Shown here: piece after piece, positions 6,207 to 8,950 of the stretch
Layout: each line of letters begins with the position of its first letter
Position numbering within the stretch: position 1 is the first letter of the stretch
NCBI GenBank assembly: GCA_000438155.1
Contig: FR902907.1
Location: 14,786-23,735, forward strand
Reading direction: 5' to 3'
DNA: 8,950 nucleotides
Source of the DNA: Firmicutes bacterium CAG:95
Lineage (GTDB): Bacteria > Bacillota > Clostridia > Lachnospirales > Lachnospiraceae
Translations under genes and position numbers: made by a program
The notes under the pieces: model-generated
The model's database searches: none
The model's input: the letters and a program-made list of their open reading frames with translations, nothing else
What the model was told of the DNA's origin: nothing

Positions 6207-7523
6207 ATGAGTTTGTTTGAAGAACTATTAAACAGGGAAACGAAGCTGTCTCTGGTGGGACTTGGCTATGTCGGTATGCCGATTGCAGTTGCCTTTGCAA
6301 AGAAGATTCAGGTTGTCGGATTTGACTTAAATGAACATAAAATTGAACTTTATAAAAACGGGATTGATCCAACGAATGAAGTCGGAAATGAAGTGATTAA
6401 GAATACAACCGTAGACTTTACGGCAGATCCTTCAAAGCTGCGGGAAGCGAAATTTCATATCGTGGCAGTTCCGACCCCGGTAAATGCGGATCATACACCG
6501 GACCTGACACCGGTAGAGGGTGCAAGCCGGATCTTAGGACAGAATCTGACCAAAGGATCTGTTGTAGTCTTTGAATCAACTGTATACCCGGGAGTTACGG
6601 AAGACATCTGTGTACCGATCCTTGAGAAGGAATCCGGACTCAGATGTGGTGTGGATTTTAAGATCGGATATTCCCCGGAGCGTATTAATCCGGGAGATAA
6701 GGTTCACCGCCTTGAAACAATTACGAAGATTGTATCCGGTATGGATGAAGAAACACTGGATACCGTAGCGAAGGTTTATGAACTGGTTGTGGAAGCCGGC
6801 GTATACCGTGCAGAGTCGATCAAGGTGGCAGAGGCTGCCAAGGTAATCGAGAACAGCCAGAGAGATATCAATATTGCTTTTATGAATGAATTGTCCATGA
6901 TCTTTAATAAGATGGGCATCGATACCAAGTCTGTACTGGAAGCGGCAGGAACCAAATGGAATTTCCTGAAGTTTGCTCCGGGACTTGTCGGAGGACATTG
7001 TATTGGTGTGGATCCGTATTATCTGACCTATAAGGCAGAATCCCTTGGATACCATTCCCAGATCATTTTATCCGGACGCCGGATCAATGACGATATGGGT
7101 AAATATGTGGCAGAATCCCTTGTCAAGAATCTGATTAAGGCAGAGATTCCGGTAAGAGGAGCTAAAGTAGCCATCTTGGGATTTACCTTCAAGGAAAATT
7201 GTCCGGATACCAGAAACACCAAGGTCATTGATATTTATAAAGAGCTTGGGGAATATGGAATTACCCCAATCGTGGTAGATCCGGCAGCAGATGCAGACGA
7301 AGCAAAGCGGCTTTATGGAATTACCTTTGAAACCATGGATGCTGTGAAGAATATGGATGCAGTTGTCATTGCGGTAGCGCATAAGCAGTTCCTTTCTTAT
7401 ACCAGAGAACAGATTAGTGAGTTTTTCAATCCGTCCTATGACAAGAAGGTGTTGATGGATATTAAGGGAATTCTTGACCGGAAAGAATATCTTTCCGATG
7501 ATTATATTTATTGGAGATTATAA
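6207..7523 (+). CDS. tviB: UDP-N-acetylhexosamine 6-dehydrogenase, TviB/WbpO family
   Basis: This 438-residue enzyme oxidises C6 of UDP-GlcNAc or UDP-GalNAc to the uronic acid with two NAD+, in the cytoplasm. The NAD-binding Rossmann motif is VGLGYVGMP (17-25), followed by VPTPVN (88-93) and ESTVYPGVTEDICVP (123-137). GYSPERINPGDKVHRL (154-169) is characteristic of the VipA/TviB/WbpO branch rather than UDP-glucose dehydrogenase. The central helix AEAAKVIENSQRDINIA (208-224) holds K212 and N216, and the catalytic cysteine is C265 in GGHCIGVDPYYL. The C-terminal UDP-binding domain includes ILGFTFKENCPDTRN (323-337). Length and all key residues are normal. It has its own promoter and is followed by the membrane-protein gene after one base. 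GlcNAc versus GalNAc specificity cannot be settled. The product would be an acidic building block for the surface glycan. Confidence 0.95.
   Translation: MSLFEELLNRETKLSLVGLGYVGMPIAVAFAKKIQVVGFDLNEHKIELYKNGIDPTNEVGNEVIKNTTVDFTADPSKLREAKFHIVAVPTPVNADHTPDLTPVEGASRILGQNLTKGSVVVFESTVYPGVTEDICVPILEKESGLRCGVDFKIGYSPERINPGDKVHRLETITKIVSGMDEETLDTVAKVYELVVEAGVYRAESIKVAEAAKVIENSQRDINIAFMNELSMIFNKMGIDTKSVLEAAGTKWNFLKFAPGLVGGHCIGVDPYYLTYKAESLGYHSQIILSGRRINDDMGKYVAESLVKNLIKAEIPVRGAKVAILGFTFKENCPDTRNTKVIDIYKELGEYGITPIVVDPAADADEAKRLYGITFETMDAVKNMDAVVIAVAHKQFLSYTREQISEFFNPSYDKKVLMDIKGILDRKEYLSDDYIYWRL
7513..7516 (+). promoter_or_regulatory. Ribosome binding site inside the end of tviB
   Basis: GGAG lies eight bases before the ATG at 7525, within the last sense codons of the dehydrogenase gene. 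Together with the one-base gap between stop and start, it points to translational coupling of the two genes. Confidence 0.7.
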
Positions 7524-7524
7524 A

Positions 7525-8950
7525 ATGAGTAAATGGGCAGAGCAGACAGGCAGTAATAAGAAACGGTGGATTCCTTTTCTGTTACTGGCAGCTCTGCTCT
7601 TATTTTTTGAAGGAATGTTTCTGGCTTACGGGCCGGGGGTGTATAATGATTCGGAGCAGTATCTGCAGATGCATATTCATCGGGAACCGTTATATCCCCT
7701 GTTTTTGTGGGTGTTTCGTTTGTGTACTCCGGAACATTATCTGGTTCTTATGGGAATCCTGCAGAATTTATTTATGGCAGTTTCTATCTGGCTTTTGACA
7801 GGATCTATAGCACGGAAGTTTTCACTTTCCATTGGCTGGCAGCTTCTTCTTGTTTTACTTCAGGTGTTCCCTCACCTGATGACGAAATATTTTTCGGTGA
7901 TGAGTGTTTTTATTACGAATTCGGTGATGAGCGAAGCGCTGACTTTTCCGTTATTTACGTTATGGGTGATGAATGCACTGGAGCTTTTGTGGGAAGGAAA
8001 GCGTAAGAATGCAGTGGGAATGCTGCTGCTCTCCATTCTGCTCAGTCTCACACGCAGTCAGATGATGGTTACGGTTCTGATCTTCTTTCTTGTGGAATTA
8101 TACAGGATCATTTTTGTCTGTCATAAGAAAAGAATACTGGTTTCTGTGGTTGGGCTGGTTATATTGTTGGCAGCAGCTTTTGGTATACGTACCTTGACGG
8201 TACGATGCTATAATTTAGCTGTGCATGGCAGATTTATCAACAACACCTATGGAAATGTGAATCTGGTAACGGATATGATTTATGCATCTGACCGTGAAGA
8301 TGGAGAAAACATAAAGGATGAGCAGACGAGAGCCTTCTTCTATGAAATCTTTGATAAGGCATGGGAGATCGAAGGAAATTATCAGTTTGCAGGAAGTTCT
8401 TTGAGTCAGCGTGCAGAGCATATAGAGCAGAAGCATGATGATATTAAATTTTATTGTGTTGAGGACACTTTTTATCAATATTATGATCAGAATGTGACAA
8501 CGGATTATATTACCCAGAACCTTTTAGCAGATGAACAGGCAGCAGCAATTATGAAGGGGATCTTCCCGAAATGCTTCAAAAACTGGCTGCTGACCTACTG
8601 CGGAATTGTGTATTACGGACTGATCAGGAGCATTGCAGTGGTTCATCCGCTGATTAATTTTGCAGCAATGTTGATTTATGCATCCGCAATTGCAGTCACC
8701 ATATGGTTGTGGAAGAGAAACCGGAAGAGTCCGGCAATTCCCATGATGTGCCTTTCCCTTCTTTTTATTGCAGGGAATACAGCGGCAGTGGCATTGACCA
8801 TTATGTGCCTGTCACGCTATATGATTTATGGATTTTCCCTGTTTTATCTGTCGTATCTCATGGTAGTGGCAGAGTTGCTTGGAACGTATCAATGTGATAA
8901 AATGGTAACTATTCAGAGCTATGCAAAATCTGATAAATATGATCGAAATG
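7525..8950 (+). CDS. Polytopic membrane protein, GT-C-like glycosyltransferase candidate, 3' partial
   Basis: The frame is open from ATG 7525 to the window edge (475 codons plus one base), so the 3' end is missing. The protein has about nine or ten hydrophobic segments: roughly 16-35, 72-92, 102-119, 125-150, 164-198 (perhaps two), 204-221, 354-375, 377-396, 404-429 and 431-452. A large hydrophilic, Tyr- and acid-rich region at about 222-350 probably lies outside. The first loop reads YNDSEQYLQMHIHREPLYPL (40-59). An acidic pair after helix 1 followed by a R-x-PLYP stretch is typical of GT-C fold enzymes that use polyprenyl-phosphate sugars. SEALTFPLF (136-144) also recalls that group. Beyond residue 453 it turns hydrophilic, so the protein probably ends soon after the window. 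It is coupled to tviB, which suggests a role in building or decorating the same glycan. A Wzy-like polymerase is the main alternative. I do not recognise the exact family. Confidence 0.8.
   Translation, partial: MSKWAEQTGSNKKRWIPFLLLAALLLFFEGMFLAYGPGVYNDSEQYLQMHIHREPLYPLFLWVFRLCTPEHYLVLMGILQNLFMAVSIWLLTGSIARKFSLSIGWQLLLVLLQVFPHLMTKYFSVMSVFITNSVMSEALTFPLFTLWVMNALELLWEGKRKNAVGMLLLSILLSLTRSQMMVTVLIFFLVELYRIIFVCHKKRILVSVVGLVILLAAAFGIRTLTVRCYNLAVHGRFINNTYGNVNLVTDMIYASDREDGENIKDEQTRAFFYEIFDKAWEIEGNYQFAGSSLSQRAEHIEQKHDDIKFYCVEDTFYQYYDQNVTTDYITQNLLADEQAAAIMKGIFPKCFKNWLLTYCGIVYYGLIRSIAVVHPLINFAAMLIYASAIAVTIWLWKRNRKSPAIPMMCLSLLFIAGNTAAVALTIMCLSRYMIYGFSLFYLSYLMVVAELLGTYQCDKMVTIQSYAKSDKYDRN

Noticed and set aside
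6576..7055. 159-residue open frame on the minus strand
   Set aside because: It lies fully antisense to the well-supported tviB gene and has no recognisable motifs or ribosome site.
7707..8006. 99-residue open frame on the plus strand
   Set aside because: It overlaps the longer frame that runs uninterrupted from 7525 to the window end with a good ribosome site and membrane-protein composition.

Overview
The window looks like part of a surface-polysaccharide or glycoconjugate gene cluster from a low-to-mid GC Bacillota, most likely a Clostridia/Lachnospiraceae-type bacterium. This is inferred from purine-rich GGAGG-type ribosome sites, sigma-A-like promoters with TATAAT, and the protein families present. 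No rRNA, tRNA, transposase or CRISPR array was seen.

Layout. (1) Positions 1-1531, + strand: the 3' part of a membrane-anchored UDP-HexNAc 4,6-dehydratase (PglF/EpsC/CapD type). (2) 1677-2852, +: a PLP-dependent UDP-4-keto-sugar aminotransferase (PglE/EpsN type). (3) 2853-3162: a 310-base gap with no gene. It is almost filled by a long imperfect inverted repeat (about 2879-3114) enclosing two further hairpins, followed by a degenerate hexamer repeat and a 12-base palindrome that contains the next ribosome site. (4) 3163-3774, +: a PglC-type phosphoglycosyl transferase. (5) 3800-4792, +: an ATP-grasp ligase with a GTG start. (6) 4842-4888: a strong hairpin between convergent genes. (7) 4891-5985, - strand: a GT4 glycosyltransferase. 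(8) 5986-6206: divergent promoters, with a palindrome over the predicted start of the rightward transcript. (9) 6207-7523, +: a TviB/WbpO-type UDP-HexNAc 6-dehydrogenase. (10) 7525 to the window end, +: a polytopic membrane protein with GT-C-like features, cut by the window edge.

How the genes fit together. The dehydratase and aminotransferase would convert UDP-GlcNAc to a UDP-4-amino-4,6-dideoxy-HexNAc. In the Campylobacter pgl and Bacillus eps systems an acetyltransferase (PglD/EpsM) then acetylates the 4-amino group, and PglC/EpsL transfers the sugar phosphate to undecaprenyl phosphate. Here no acetyltransferase is present, and an ATP-grasp ligase sits directly behind the PglC-type gene. 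A plausible but unproven reading is that the ligase puts an amino acid or other carboxylic acid on that amine. The GT4 enzyme would extend the lipid-linked sugar, TviB would supply a HexNAc uronic acid, and the last membrane protein may glycosylate or process the glycan on the outer face.

The most interesting points are the Y-shaped inverted-repeat element between the aminotransferase and transferase genes, the acetyltransferase-to-ATP-grasp swap, the loss of the Ser-Pro helix-break motif in the PglC-type enzyme, and the oppositely oriented glycosyltransferase that splits the cluster.
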